Source: Pseudoips prasinana (lineage: Eukaryota; Arthropoda; Insecta; Lepidoptera; Nolidae). Taken from it: a stretch of 64,000 bases of DNA. The stretch is from NCBI GenBank assembly GCA_951640165.1, contig OX621250.1:7316001-7380000 (forward strand), given 5' to 3'. This document shows positions 12,601 through 20,894 of the stretch, piece by piece (the first letter of the stretch is position 1; the number at the start of each line of letters is the position of its first letter). The notes beneath the pieces are model-generated. The model ran no database searches. It was given only the letters and a program-made list of their open reading frames with translations, and was not told the origin of the DNA. Made by a program: the position numbers and the translations under genes.

Positions 12601-15600
12601 CGTGCATTCCGTCCACATGTAACATGTACCTTCTTTTAAACCCATATCAAAAACGGTAAAGTTAAATACAGACAATTTACGTTTATAATAAAATAAACCT
12701 ACGTCTCCATGGGGACAATTTAAAATTTTTTGAAAATCGAAAGTTGCACATACAGTGTCAGGTGATTTTATTGCTTACTCTTTGTCATTATTCTTTATCT
12801 CTCTAGCTATTGTCTTATTCCCTAGGTGTTTATTATGAGCCTGTATTTGCTCTTCTGTCGGAGACGTATTGTTAGAATAACTATGACACTTATCACAGAT
12901 ATCCTTCTTAGGAATAAAAAACCCAACGTTCATGTTAACATTAATGATGTCTCTGTACTGACGAAGGGTTTGCGCTGGATTGCTATAGTTTGAAAATTGG
13001 TCCCATTCTTTATATAGAGAAAACATCCTGTTCATATTTAAATTATTATCTAAGTACAACTTAGTGGTATCTTTACGTGTGTAATGTGATTCTACAGGTT
13101 GGAAGCAAGCTACATGATCACAAACACTCTTAACCATTGCAGTATCTACTACGTTTGGATGATTGGAGTGTTTACCCCTATTGTCCGTTAATGTAATCCC
13201 TTCTTGGCTCAATTTACTATGAGCAGTGCGCACAATTTGATCAGTAATACATAAGGTATTTAAAAATGTTTTAAGACAAACCTGTTGTCGAGTAGGAATA
13301 ATTAATGTATTATCTGCAGGTATTGGTAAAAAATACTTAGTCGTGAATTGTCTTCTAGATGGTCCCTCTGTTGTGATTCGTTTTTTATTAATTTTTTCTG
13401 TGAAGTTATTGATGAATTCCCATTGTCTGGTATGATCGGCAAGTTCCCAAAACTTATTAAAAATGTTTTTACGAATGTCTGTATCAAATTTTTCAGAACA
13501 TTTCATTTTGCATGAAGATGAACAAACAGGACGCAATTCTTTTTTATTTTTAATCTTTCCATTTTGACTTACGTATTGTTGGCCAGAGTTTAATAAGTAC
13601 TTTCTTTTGTTATCAATCCACTTTTCGGGGCAACTAGATCTTTTTTTTCCGGGGTTAGTTTTAAATGAATCTACACTTGGTGTAGGCTCAACACAATTCT
13701 CACCTAACTGTTCTGAAGGCACGGGTTCTTGTTCTTCATTAAGCGGAGGAGATGTGGAAGGTATGGGAGACCCAAAGTTTAACTTTGGGAAAGGTACTGG
13801 AGTTGTTTCCCTGCTGTCCATGATAACAGATGAACTTTGCTCTGGACTTTCTTCGATGATTAACGAATTGCATGGTCTTACAGACGGGATGTTAAAACTG
13901 TGGAGTTCCTCTTGCGCTAAATTTCTATCCGAGGAGAGTTCCTCATCCACCAGCTCCTTTAAGTTATTCCAATCGGATTCATTAAAGGCACAGCTCGTGG
14001 GTAGCGGCGACTCTAAAAAAATACTTACATATGAATACACAGAATATGTAATAAAAATAAATAAAATGTCATTAAAAATTAAATATCACTAAAAACAAAC
14101 AAAATATAGTTACAAATAAATGAAATTTCATTAAAAATTAAATTAATATTTCATTAAATAATCCAGGTTTATTAATTATACAAAATAGATACTAAAAAAA
14201 GCAAATTTGTACTTCATTTTTAATTAAGGACTATCGAATCTTTCCAAAAAATATATTATTTCCATCCAAAAAAATCGAAAGTGGCACTATCAGTAAAGAT
14301 TTTAATTTATAATACCACGTATAGTATCGAAATAGTCATTTTGGATACAAATAATTTATGAAAAAACAACGTACATCATCGGAACTGGTACTTTCGATAC
14401 TATTTGGAAACGACAACGCGCCGTAAACAATTGAATCTGCCCGTTTCGATCATTTACGCGGTAAACATTTTTAATGCTAGTAAAACTGTATTTATAGATA
14501 AAGTTTATAGATAATTTAGATAACCTATAGACTAAAATCAAATATTATATCAGTAATAATATAAGTAAAATAAAATATTTAAAGTATTACATAGTAAAAC
14601 TTACCTGGATTTAAAATTACTGACTCTGTTTCAAGGTTTTATTGTTGTTCATTCTTACTGTTTATTTCCACTAAACCAATAATTCTCCTCGATCTTGAGT
14701 GCATTTTTAAGGGTAATTGACTAATTACTCGGTATTTTAGGTATGGTATTTAAAAAAAATGAATTAAGTACTTAGTATTACGCAAACGCAACGCCGGACG
14801 CGCATGCACTGCGGGGCGCGGCGGGGGTGGCGCGTACACTCGCGATAGTGGTAGTTCCGTCCTTTTCGCACTCTCGCCGATACAACGTAAGCTCGCGAGA
14901 GTGAACTTTCGTTGTTATACGACGGCTAGACTATTACATTCCGATAACATACGTCTCTAAATATCGGGAAACATAAGAGTTTTCCTAATTTTTGAAATTG
15001 TATTAAAAAACATCCTTTAAAAAGAGCTCAAAACAGTAATAATAAAAAATTGCTATTTTGTTGATTCGATACTTTACTTGGGGACCATCGATGTATTCTT
15101 TTCATTTAAATGGCGTATTTAAATTTTTATCGAATCCCCAATGGCAAAATGGGGATTCGATAAAAATTGAAATACTTTTTATCGAATCCTCATATTCGAT
15201 AAAAAGTATTTTATCGAATATGGGATTTAATATCGGCATTTTTTTTAATATTGTCGATATTAAAAGAAATACATTGAGTCTCCCATATTTTTGGGGTTAT
15301 TTTCGATTAATTAATGTGTTGAAAACAGTTGTACCGTGAATTCATGATCTCGATTAATGCGATTGTAATAAGTATAATAATATACGCAAAAGTCTGGTTG
15401 TAGTTTATTTTTAAATTTTGACTATCTCTAAAAGCTAGTATCACTCAGGAGGAACAACAAATCAAATATAAAATAATAAACAAGCAGAAATATTGTTCAC
15501 GTAAGGACACCGAACTACAATTGAAACTTTATTTTTCCTATTATACGTTTTACAGAAGCATAACATTTGTAAAAAAATTATAAGTACCTATTCAATTTAC

Positions 15601-16163
15601 TAAGTTTATAATTAGGTTGATATTAAAATTGTATTGCTATTTTAAGGCAAGTTAATAAAATAAATCTTCCGATTATACGATCGCTTTACAAAAAGACGAC
15701 ATTTGGCACATGTGTCTAACAAAATATTGAAACAAATATATAAAAAAATCTTTATAGTAGGTTCCGTACATTCATAATTAATGATAAAAATATTCCATGA
15801 TCCAATTCCAATTTCTTGTAAAATTTCTCCGTATAATGTTAAGTATCTAAGCACCTAACTAAATCCTATTAATATATAAAGGCGAAAGTGTGTGAGTGTG
15901 TATGTTTGTTACTTCTTCACGTCTAAATGGCTGGAGCCATTTAAAAAAAAATGGTATGGACTTAGCTGGCACCCTGGATACATACATAGGCTATAATTTA
16001 TAAAGTTGAATGCGGGTAAAACCGCGGGGCACAGCTAGTATGAAATATAGTATAAAATATTTAAATATTTACTTATAACTTACTTATTTTTTAACAACTG
16101 CAAACCCGCTTCAGGGTACGATTTATTCACCACAAGCACAGCTGGTTTATACGACTCTTCCAT
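488..16163 (-). CDS. Grhpr: Glyoxylate/hydroxypyruvate reductase, copy 1 (7 spliced exons)
   Basis: This is a D-isomer-specific 2-hydroxyacid dehydrogenase of the GRHPR type, which reduces glyoxylate and hydroxypyruvate with NAD(P)H. Exons in transcript order are 16084-16163, 10468-10604, 9859-10051, 8532-8692, 8158-8322, 7786-7911 and 488-606. Every junction has GT/AG ends and compatible phase, giving 981 nt (326 aa plus stop), close to the 328 aa of human GRHPR. Visible motifs: Rossmann GFGGIG in exon 4, catalytic Arg in NVARG at the exon 5/6 junction, Glu in TPEP in exon 6 and His in LPHMG in exon 7. No stop or frameshift is seen. Intron 1 carries a DNA transposon and a Helitron; intron 6 carries a 5-kb LINE. 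A paralog lies at 38.7-63.5 kb. Splice sites are predicted by eye, with no transcript evidence. Confidence 0.9.
1030..1640 (+). mobile_element. LINE 3' fragment with poly-A
   Basis: A short open segment (about 1053-1301) resembles the extreme C-terminus of a non-LTR reverse transcriptase [16 protein letters not shown] followed by a helix, similar to the end regions of CR1/Jockey-like elements. It is followed by 3' UTR and an A-rich tail at about 1610-1638. It lies in GRHPR intron 6 on the opposite strand. It is a 5'-truncated dead copy. Confidence 0.6.
2081..5053 (-). pseudogene. LINE ORF2: endonuclease + reverse transcriptase, frameshifted
   Basis: Segment 5053-4196 is an apurinic-like endonuclease: NIQGL near the start, then [14 protein letters not shown] and the SDHSGQL end motif. 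Segment 4171-3671 is the linker. Segment 3752-2598 is the reverse transcriptase, with [54 protein letters not shown] and the catalytic FADDTS box. Segment 2575-2081 is the C-terminal thumb. Frame changes join the segments near 4180, 3740 and 2610; otherwise the match is continuous. The usual product would nick target DNA and copy LINE RNA into it. It is broken here. Confidence 0.85.
5059..6771 (-). CDS. LINE ORF1 protein, coiled coil plus SGNH-esterase-like region
   Basis: An uninterrupted 570-residue ORF directly upstream of LINE ORF2. Residues about 15-150 form a heptad-rich coiled coil (many Leu/Glu/Lys/Gln), followed by a second coiled stretch around 235-285. A basic, Asn-rich linker with KKYLKINKF precedes a C-terminal region (about 365-525) whose layout resembles SGNH-hydrolase domains of CR1-type ORF1 proteins: [13 protein letters not shown] at the block I position, FMGNRGNL in the middle and VIDINSF near the end. 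The canonical catalytic Ser is not obvious. The probable role is RNA binding and RNP formation. A second Met at residue 12 is an alternative start. Confidence 0.7.
   Translation of the reverse strand: MFNRSVNNPETMSGILTRGVLARQAEEKLQKALKELQASKQLCDRFDKERDENERVLLESSVQVKLLKSQLSQLHVQYTDAIDSRDRLQIIIDGFDQCRIEYDYALNKSHSLEQQLEQANNEISLLRSELQSLKHNLIASQNQTLYDKLVVKDPSMVFVVANNQSCSTKLPTRDDDCIKMNSMVDGCSKNKFKKYLKINKFIRKSQNLIKKHKFFFKYDNQNREPLELIEKLNIYTMKLKYVSLKYSCDLEAQQKKMDSLKDELHTLSIKYELSEKQTQHYILAMNELIDLGNYNNERLESLSNNYSCMCQRSLSRSSPPKDTSALLQISNNKNNTSFISQSQSVMNKTLAVKSYTRNEINIFKPEITIFSDEIGKNLGRLLSTEGHSNINFCMLGASCHHIFKKVFNYKFNNDGNLILFMGNRGNLNKKTLIQYIDCLDCLNISKIVMFTFPYSHSLSQEENRIRYNLNLTLHTISTYMREKLHVIDINSFVKKPFYMTKDNYCYLPSFYIRQIALSLCYCFHISAKNLAKHTAPIEQCTDAIDNVSTFPTDNDISSLNGDICIQDNLN
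7128..7475 (-). mobile_element. LINE reverse-transcriptase C-terminal fragment
   Basis: The translated minus strand shows the pattern [14 protein letters not shown] ... [21 protein letters not shown] ... [11 protein letters not shown], typical of the region after the RT domain in CR1/Jockey-like LINEs. It lacks the polymerase motifs and is a truncated relic next to the 5' end of the larger LINE. It is in frame over most of its length, so it may be fairly young. Confidence 0.65.
7486..7690 (+). repeat. tRNA-derived SINE fragment
   Basis: A box A-like GTGGCGCAGCGGCTAAGCGC is followed by a body including TTGCTCAGAGTCTGGATG and TTTGTGTCCGTCTATTAT. The same body segments recur at 18.8 and 39.3 kb, which supports a shared SINE family. 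The box B region is not clear here. Confidence 0.5.
7786..7911 (-). CDS. Grhpr: GRHPR copy 1, exon 6
   Basis: A 126-nt exon with CAG acceptor and GTAAGT donor. It encodes [12 protein letters not shown], then [13 protein letters not shown], which contains the conserved Gly of AGLDV and the catalytic Glu of the hydroxyacid dehydrogenase family. The last base plus AC of exon 7 makes the split codon. Confidence 0.9.
8158..8322 (-). CDS. Grhpr: GRHPR copy 1, exon 5
   Basis: A 165-nt exon encoding [15 protein letters not shown] through [12 protein letters not shown] and SVLVNVARG. The Arg of NVARG is the substrate-binding, catalytic arginine of this family. It ends at a GTGGGT donor, with the split Gly/Asp codon completed in exon 6. 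Confidence 0.9.
8532..8692 (-). CDS. Grhpr: GRHPR copy 1, exon 4
   Basis: A 161-nt exon with the dinucleotide-binding core. [16 protein letters not shown] is followed by [18 protein letters not shown] (GxGGxG Rossmann signature) and a stretch ending [11 protein letters not shown]. The conserved-sequence boundary between the two paralogs (about 99% versus more diverged) falls within this exon. Confidence 0.9.
8725..9220 (+). mobile_element. Jockey-like LINE 3' fragment (copy 1 intron 3)
   Basis: The plus strand encodes the C-terminal signature [10 protein letters not shown], then [17 protein letters not shown], then a basic tail ending in TAG at 8963. It is followed by AT-rich 3' UTR and a conserved tail (CTCTGCATCACCCCAAGG, CATTAAGTCCGCC) and an A-rich end. 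The same family occurs at 47.4, 51.1 and 61.6 kb. The orthologous insertion is present in GRHPR copy 2, so it predates the duplication or conversion event. Confidence 0.75.
9351..9645 (+). repeat. Widespread lepidopteran interspersed repeat (GGGTTCCGTACC family)
   Basis: It opens with GGGTTCCGTACCCAAAGGGT and ends near TGCGCGAGTCCGACTCGCAT, with a (CTGT)n-rich segment inside. I recognise it as a high-copy repeat seen across Lepidoptera; its mechanism of mobility is not evident here. A nearly identical copy lies at 62236-62529 at the same place in the paralog. Confidence 0.7.
9859..10051 (-). CDS. Grhpr: GRHPR copy 1, exon 3
   Basis: A 193-nt exon encoding [17 protein letters not shown], then [19 protein letters not shown] and [18 protein letters not shown], the conserved segment before the nucleotide-binding domain. 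The donor is GTATGC; reading through it would give a stop soon after. Confidence 0.9.
10468..10604 (-). CDS. Grhpr: GRHPR copy 1, exon 2
   Basis: A 137-nt exon starting after ATTACAG and encoding [17 protein letters not shown], then [21 protein letters not shown]. It matches the N-terminal catalytic half of the family. A longer open frame extends upstream (to a Met at 10648), but the acceptor and phase with exon 1 favour this start. Confidence 0.88.
10715..10819. repeat. Long inverted repeat (hairpin), copy 1
   Basis: Arms 10715-10748 and 10786-10819 are 34 nt long with one mismatch. The 37-nt centre has further pairing around ACTAAAC...GTTTAG. It lies 0.1 kb upstream of GRHPR exon 2 in intron 1. 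The same hairpin is at 63588-63692 in copy 2. It could be a small foldback or MITE, or a structured intronic RNA. Confidence 0.85.
10842..15090 (-). mobile_element. 4.25-kb TIR DNA transposon inserted in GRHPR-1 intron 1
   Basis: Terminal inverted repeats CGATGGTCCCTAGGTAAAG and CGATGGTCCCCAAGTAAAG continue to ATCG, with mismatches only in the middle. The flank ATGT is present on both sides (10838-10841 and 15091-15094), and GRHPR copy 2 has the uninterrupted site AAATATGTATTC at about 63707-63718, proving the boundaries. TSD reading is ambiguous: 4 bp ATGT with CGATGG ends, or 2 bp TG with TCGATGG ends. Both subterminal regions carry repeated TTTCGAT/ATCGAAA motifs. One large minus-strand gene lies inside. 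A four-base TSD would fit Sola-like elements, but superfamily assignment is uncertain. Confidence 0.9.
11866..14040 (-). pseudogene. Transposase-like protein (DNCAGQNRN family), one in-frame stop
   Basis: An open frame from 14040 runs in a single frame to 11866 and is broken only by TAA at 12775-12777 (context GAG TAA GCA). The N-terminal two thirds hold a Cys cluster (CSSSCKMKC), [23 protein letters not shown] and CDKCHSYSN. After the stop come [35 protein letters not shown] and [16 protein letters not shown], giving candidate DDE/D acidic residues. This layout matches a large family of uncharacterised insect proteins found in DNA transposons. A 3' splice-like site (TTTTTTTAG ending at 14013) may mark the true exon start, so the N-terminus is uncertain. 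A single stop suggests recent inactivation. Confidence 0.75.
15095..15300. repeat. Cluster of hairpins, copy 1
   Basis: Three consecutive inverted repeats: 15122-15140/15150-15168 (19 bp perfect), 15171-15187/15194-15210 (17 bp perfect) and 15226-15235/15255-15264. All are built on ATCGAAT/AATATCG words. Copy 2 carries the same cluster at 63719-63930, directly following its long hairpin, so in the uninterrupted state this is one 350-bp structured island. Confidence 0.85.
15864..16038 (+). mobile_element. Non-autonomous Helitron
   Basis: It starts TCCTATTAATATATAAAGG after a host A and ends CGGGGCACAGCTAG before a host T. It contains the body words GTGTGTGAGTGTGTATGTTTG and CTTCTTCACGTCTAAA typical of lepidopteran Helitrons. 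A short GC-rich hairpin (GCGGGTAAAACCGC) precedes the CTAG end. At 175 bp it has no coding capacity. It is in GRHPR-1 intron 1, 45 bp from exon 1. Confidence 0.8.
16084..16163 (-). CDS. Grhpr: GRHPR copy 1, exon 1 (start codon)
   Basis: ATG at 16163 opens [20 protein letters not shown], then LQLLKN, the expected N-terminal beta strand of the hydroxyacid dehydrogenase fold. The donor GTAAGT (16083-16078) leaves two bases that join the T of exon 2 in frame. No obvious core promoter is seen in 16164-16700. Confidence 0.82.
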
Positions 16164-16719
16164 TGTATAAAAAGCAGTTAAAAATCACGCTCACTCCACT
16201 TTAACGGCTACCGGTACAAGTACTTAAGGCAAAATTACAATCTTTGCTTTAATACAAATTTTCAATTACAGTGTTTTGTTAACAAATGTTGACAGTACTG
16301 ATAGACAACTGAAAGAGTATCTTTATCTACTCATAATGTAACTTATCGGAGTCTAGTACAAACTGAATTAATCGTAGGCAAAGAATGTAATTGAACTGTT
16401 GACGTTATGTCGACAGTTATACAATATTATCCGGTTGCGTCATAAGACCACATGACATATCAGTTGGCACATGGCAGTGAAGTAAACGCTTTAAACACAT
16501 ATAATTTTGTCGATGGCCATGAACTCCTCTACTAACGCTCGGAGCTACAATAGTTTACTATTTAGTATTACCTATGTTCGTGAGTGAAACTAATTTCGCA
16601 TGTTTTGAATTGATTATAGATTTGGAACTCACATAAAAAATGGAGAGTAAATAATTAAATTAAATAAAATGAAATTATAAGCTAAAATAGATAAACTACA
16701 GATAGATACACTATTTACC

Positions 16720-17200
16720 CTAAAAGGCGTCCAATAATCCCTCCGCATCGCTTATGGGAAATGTGCCCAGAAGGCTGGCCGCATTGCCACGCTGGGTTGC
16801 AATGCTGATCCTCTGACCCAAGAATAGACCAGCCCTCTGATCATAGGAAGCGTCGATCAAACGTTTAGCTATTTCCCGAAATATTAAATGTGCGCTTGGA
16901 CCCCATGGTCCTAAGGTTTCTACCCCAAACGGGTCAAAAACAAAATTTGCAGCCAAATTTGTGTATTTGCGCCGTTTAAGGGTTTCCGCCAAAGCAGCAG
17001 CAGCGCCTGCAGAACCCGACGTATGGGGAACATACATAAAAGATCGATTACCAAGTATATGGTAAATATTTGAATTGGATGGAATCCTTACTATAGAAGA
17101 GTGTCCTTTGGCGCGGGTTACTTAGCTTTTATTTTTATTTTGATAGAAAGCTAGAGTCTCCCTAGCCTCTTCTGTCCAGGGAAACAGTGAAGCTTCTCAG
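16720..17200 (-). pseudogene. Retroelement-associated ORF fragment
   Basis: The open part (17037-16720) reads FGVETLGPWGPSA, then KRLIDASYDQRAG and LGQRISIATQRGNAASLLGT. I recognise this as a C-terminal segment that recurs next to reverse transcriptases in many animal mobile elements; its function is unknown to me. Translation continues upstream in frame to about 17200 with a stop (FPWTEEARETLAFYQ region), so this is a truncated decayed copy. Positions 17201-17780 contain nothing I recognise. Confidence 0.5.
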
Positions 17201-17782
17201 ACCAACTGCAAACAACATCTTAAAAATAAAACCACAATAAAATAAATGCAGAGATCAAACTCCACACTCTGGGCACCGGAATAGTAGCGTAACCGGAACC
17301 ATTCCTTCACACAAGCTAATTAATCCCAAAAGTCTCGAAGTTGTCTGAATTTACCACAGGTCTCCAAACATACTTATCGCATCACACACACCAAAAAGGT
17401 TTTACTTTAGATACTAGATAGCTGTCTTACTAGGATTTTCTTAAGACAAAATAACCCTCCAGGAAAGGAGAGGACTTTGATATCTCACTGCGGATTAAGC
17501 TGCCGGGAGATGACAATTTTGTTACAGAATAATTAGGACTTCAGTTGACATCGTATTTATTAAGTTGTCAGTTAGCAGGAGCAGTAGTTTCAACATTACT
17601 TCATTTCAAAACGGCTGTACCGACTGCACCAATCATTAGAACTGTTTCAGATTTCTATTCAAATAGATCTCTGTGCACAGATGAATTCTAGTATTGTAAT
17701 AGAATTAGTTCGCTTATCGTAGACTATATGTGGAATTAAATGATATCGCTTAAACAAAAATGGAGAATAAGTAAGTATCATT

Positions 17783-17885
17783 GCGGGCAGCGCAAGACTG
17801 GCAGTTGTTGGTTAGACCGGCAGTTGGACATCTTTGGGGGAGGCCTTTGTCCAGCTGTGACCGTCTTTCGGCTGTTTTAACAGAC
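17783..17885 (+). mobile_element. RTE-type LINE 3' fragment
   Basis: The words GGCAGTTGTTGG, CATCTTTGGGGGAGGCCTTTG, TCCAGC and GTCTTTCGGCTG match the 3' coding end of the RTE element at 47868-51027 (its last codons read [12 protein letters not shown]). It is heavily decayed. The following 0.8 kb (17886-18690) is AT-rich with short palindromes and a Helitron-like end at about 18391-18415, but no gene. Confidence 0.65.
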
Positions 17886-18689
17886 CGCGGGAGGTTAAAG
17901 GGTTTTTCGCACATATTTATGTTCTTCAATCATTGCCATCTAGTGTCGAATAGCAAATCAATTCATGACATATAGTTTAATTACGTTGTAAATTTATAGA
18001 TGGCGCTGGGTGCATGATAAGTTTTAAGCAACACCAAAAAGTACCAATAACCATAATGAACAGTCGACCCAGTCCAATTCAGTATCATTTATGTACACCT
18101 TTTCAATGTAAACAACATGACATTGTACATGACGTTTACATCTATATCGTTGACCAATAAACAACAGTTTATTGGTTTGCTTACAGCAGCTGTAAACACC
18201 AGTTAATTGCTACAATGCACGATCTCCGTAAAATAATTATAATTTCCAGCAGTTTGTTGCTAAGATGTCTATAAATTCTTCGATACAATTACAATAATTT
18301 CATATAATCGTTTCAATAAAACTACTTGTACGAGACGAGAGGACAAGTTGCATGTATGGCGGGATGGTAGGAGTTATAATAATTATAGGTATGCCCCGCG
18401 GATTCACCTGCGTTAAAGTGGTTTATTATATTAGTCAGATGTGTACCTCTAGCGGTTATGGCAGTGCACACCGGAATAGCTCGCAGATGGTAGTTTTTTA
18501 CCTACTTACTTGACAGGTATCGTTATATTTTGGACAATTCACACAATAACTTAGCCTATGTGTTATTCTGATGTATAAGCTATATTATTGTATAGTTTCA
18601 TTGCAATCCATTCATTAGTTTTTACGTGAAAGAGTAAGTAACATCCATCCATAGTTACAAACTTTCGCGTTTTATAAGATTAGTAGGAT

Positions 18690-18850
18690 TGTTGTGGCAG
18701 TATTACTTACTGTGAGGTGGAAGTAATCGCTACTACATCGTTACCCTCGTGCTCCGGGTTTGATTCCCGCAGACGACTAGATATTATTTGTGTGCCCGAT
18801 ATATAGTTGTTCTGAGTCTGGGTGTGCGTTGTAGGTATCAGATTTAGTTA
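18690..18850 (+). repeat. tRNA-derived SINE
   Basis: It contains the box B-like sequence GGGTTTGATTCCCGC, followed by the family body ATTTGTGTGCCCGATATATAGTTGTTCTGAGTCTGG (in two parts shared with the SINE at 7.5 kb). Box A is degenerate. Confidence 0.55.
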
Positions 18851-19062
18851 AATAAAAATTTAAACAGGTAATTCAGCACAACACACAAGGAATACAGAAT
18901 GGTTAAAACAACATAAATGCGAAGAATAGGAAATGAAAGAAGGTAACATCAGATTATAGAACAGATGAGTCGTGCATGTTCCACCGAAAGGGTCACCAAT
19001 TCAGCATTAGCTTAGTGGGATACACCTACACCGGTTTTCAGTTGGCAACCCAGGTTTAGTGT

Positions 19063-19670
19063 AGGTGTTTCAGTGAGTATCTCAGCCGGATAGGCCGAGA
19101 AGCGACAACTCCAGCATACGCTGAGGCCAAGGCGAGTCCTGGTCGCTGAGAGGACGGGATCTTTCGCCGCCAGCAGTCGTGTATGCGATGCTGGCTGGCG
19201 ACTCCACCAAATGGGATGCCGTGGACTCCTTTGTGAGACAGTCATGCTCCAGAAGGAGACCGCCGATCGAGAGCGAGCCGATGCCACTCGCAGACGAAGG
19301 AAGCGTCGGGGCGGTTGCAGCCGCCGGTAGCCCAACTCCCCTCGGGACTTCGGTGGCAGTATGGGAAGTGTCCTCTACTGCCGCCACGTGAAAGCAACTC
19401 CAGGAAGACAGCGATCTGTTTGTGGTGCAGTCACTGTGCCGAACTGGCAGGAGTCAGCGATAGGAGAGGGCAATCCCTATCCCGACCAGGGTAGGTACGT
19501 GTCCCGACCATCTGGTACATGGCGCAATGGGGGGGCACCGGGCTCCCCACAGGCGCCAAGAGAAGTCCACGGCAGGTTAGGTTTAGTCGGTGCGGGTCCG
19601 ACATACCCACCCGCAGACACTTTTTGCGGGTGGCATGCGTAGGCATTCTTCTTGCCTTATAAAAAAAAAA
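19063..19670 (+). mobile_element. GC-rich retroposed segment with poly-A and 10-bp TSD
   Basis: A 608-bp block, markedly more GC-rich than its surroundings, ends in A10 and is flanked by direct repeats GGTTTAGTGT (19053-19062 and 19671-19680). This is the hallmark of LINE-mediated retroposition on the plus strand. No long ORF is convincing. It could be the 3' end of an R1-clade LINE, a SINE-like unit or a retrocopied noncoding transcript; I cannot decide from sequence alone. Confidence 0.75.
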
Positions 19671-19734
19671 GGTTTAGTGTCGGTATATATACCTATATAT
19701 ATTTAAGTGAGTGTTGTTTTTTGAAAATGAATAT

Positions 19735-19900
19735 ATACCGCTGTGACTCATTGGCTAGTGAACATGCCTTCTGAATCAAACTTTGCGGGTTCGATCCTCA
19801 CACAAGACAAATATTTGTATCAGTCTCCATTAGGGACTTTGGAGCAATGTATAGTTTTCTCTAATTTCCCAATGAAAGATTTCACAGAATTGTCAACAAA
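19735..19900 (+). repeat. tRNA-derived SINE
   Basis: A box A-like GTGACTCATTGGCTAGTGAAC is followed about 45 nt later by a good box B, GGGTTCGATCCTCAC, then a tail with ATTTGTATCAGTCTCC. This is the typical tRNA-derived head of an insect SINE. Confidence 0.6.
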
Positions 19901-20139
19901 AAAGTTTTAAACGATTATTCTTACAACATCAACATAATTTTTGCCGTATGGATTCCGGCCTAGAAAGAATAACAGGCTACCTCTTACCATCGTGTGGGTG
20001 GCGTAAAAGGTGCCTAAGGGATACACCAGACAGTCGGCGAGCAGCGCCACCTGTGTTACTATTTACCACCTAACTGCAGTCGCGGACTCGCATGCCAAAC
20101 GCGGTGACTACGGCAAACCTTTCCAAACGGTAATGTTAT

Positions 20140-20275
20140 AGAAATCATTGGAGGAGGCCTATGTCCAGCAGTGGACGATATCAAGCTGATGATGACGATG
20201 ATGTTCATCATTATGTAAACCGAATGACGCGACGCCCACTACTGGAAAAGCCTCCCCCAAGAGTGGGATATGCCT
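20140..20275. repeat. Two RTE 3' tails head to head
   Basis: The plus-strand fragment at 20145-20205 reads GGAGGAGGCCTATGTCCAGC, then a (TGATGA)n tail. Directly after it, 20228-20272 contains the reverse-strand counterpart (CCCACTACTGGAAAAGCCTCC). Both match the 3' end of the RTE family at 48-51 kb. Confidence 0.6.
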
Positions 20276-20500
20276 TAATCGCCACCCTTCGCAGACGCTG
20301 TATGAGGGTCATAGTTGACACGACAAAGCTCGTTCTTTTATTAAATGATCCTATTCGTTGCCGGTTCTTAAAGTGACAAAAATTTTATGGCATAAGAGGA
20401 AGCATAGATAAACAGCAAATCTCTGAAGAGCCTGAGGAGCACTCGGCGCCATTAATACGCGCGAAATTCAACTTGTGTCAAAGGTGTTATGCGCCGCCTT

Positions 20501-20571
20501 AAGAATCGTTCGAGACACACTGATAAACATATGGATTCGGATCCAAATGTTTATCAGTGTGTATGATTCTT
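20501..20571. repeat. 71-nt hairpin
   Basis: A 16-bp perfect stem (20515-20530 with 20547-20562) is extended inwards by five pairs and outwards by AAGAATC/GATTCTT after a bulge; the loop is TCGG. It is size-compatible with a precursor-miRNA-like fold or a small foldback element. Confidence 0.7.
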
Positions 20572-20894
20572 CTATTGTCACTTTTTCAAATTCAATTCAA
20601 TTCAATTCAATAGCAAATTGCCATAACGATAAAGCAGCCATGGATGTTCATGCAAAAAAAAAAAAAAAACAATAGAATACATCAAATAAATATTTATTCT
20701 TTATACTATTTATCTTTTTGCTTATAATTTAGACACGAGGAGGAATTAACCCTCCCTTTGAGTACAATTATAAGTTTGTGCAGTTAATACAGTAGGTACT
20801 ATTAAATAAATACATTTTAAGTATATCTTTATTTTCGCAATAGTAGTTGGTTTATTATTAGTTTACAAAATATTTTCTTTTACTAATGCCTTAG

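Noticed and set aside
14012..14028. GTAAGT...TAG as a tiny intron at the transposase start
   Set aside because: The 16-nt interval is far too short for a spliceosomal intron; at most the TAG is an acceptor for a more distant donor.
19082..19646. Several 70-107-codon frames on both strands of the GC-rich block
   Set aside because: Open frames on both strands are expected from high GC; no family match seen and the block is a retroposed segment.
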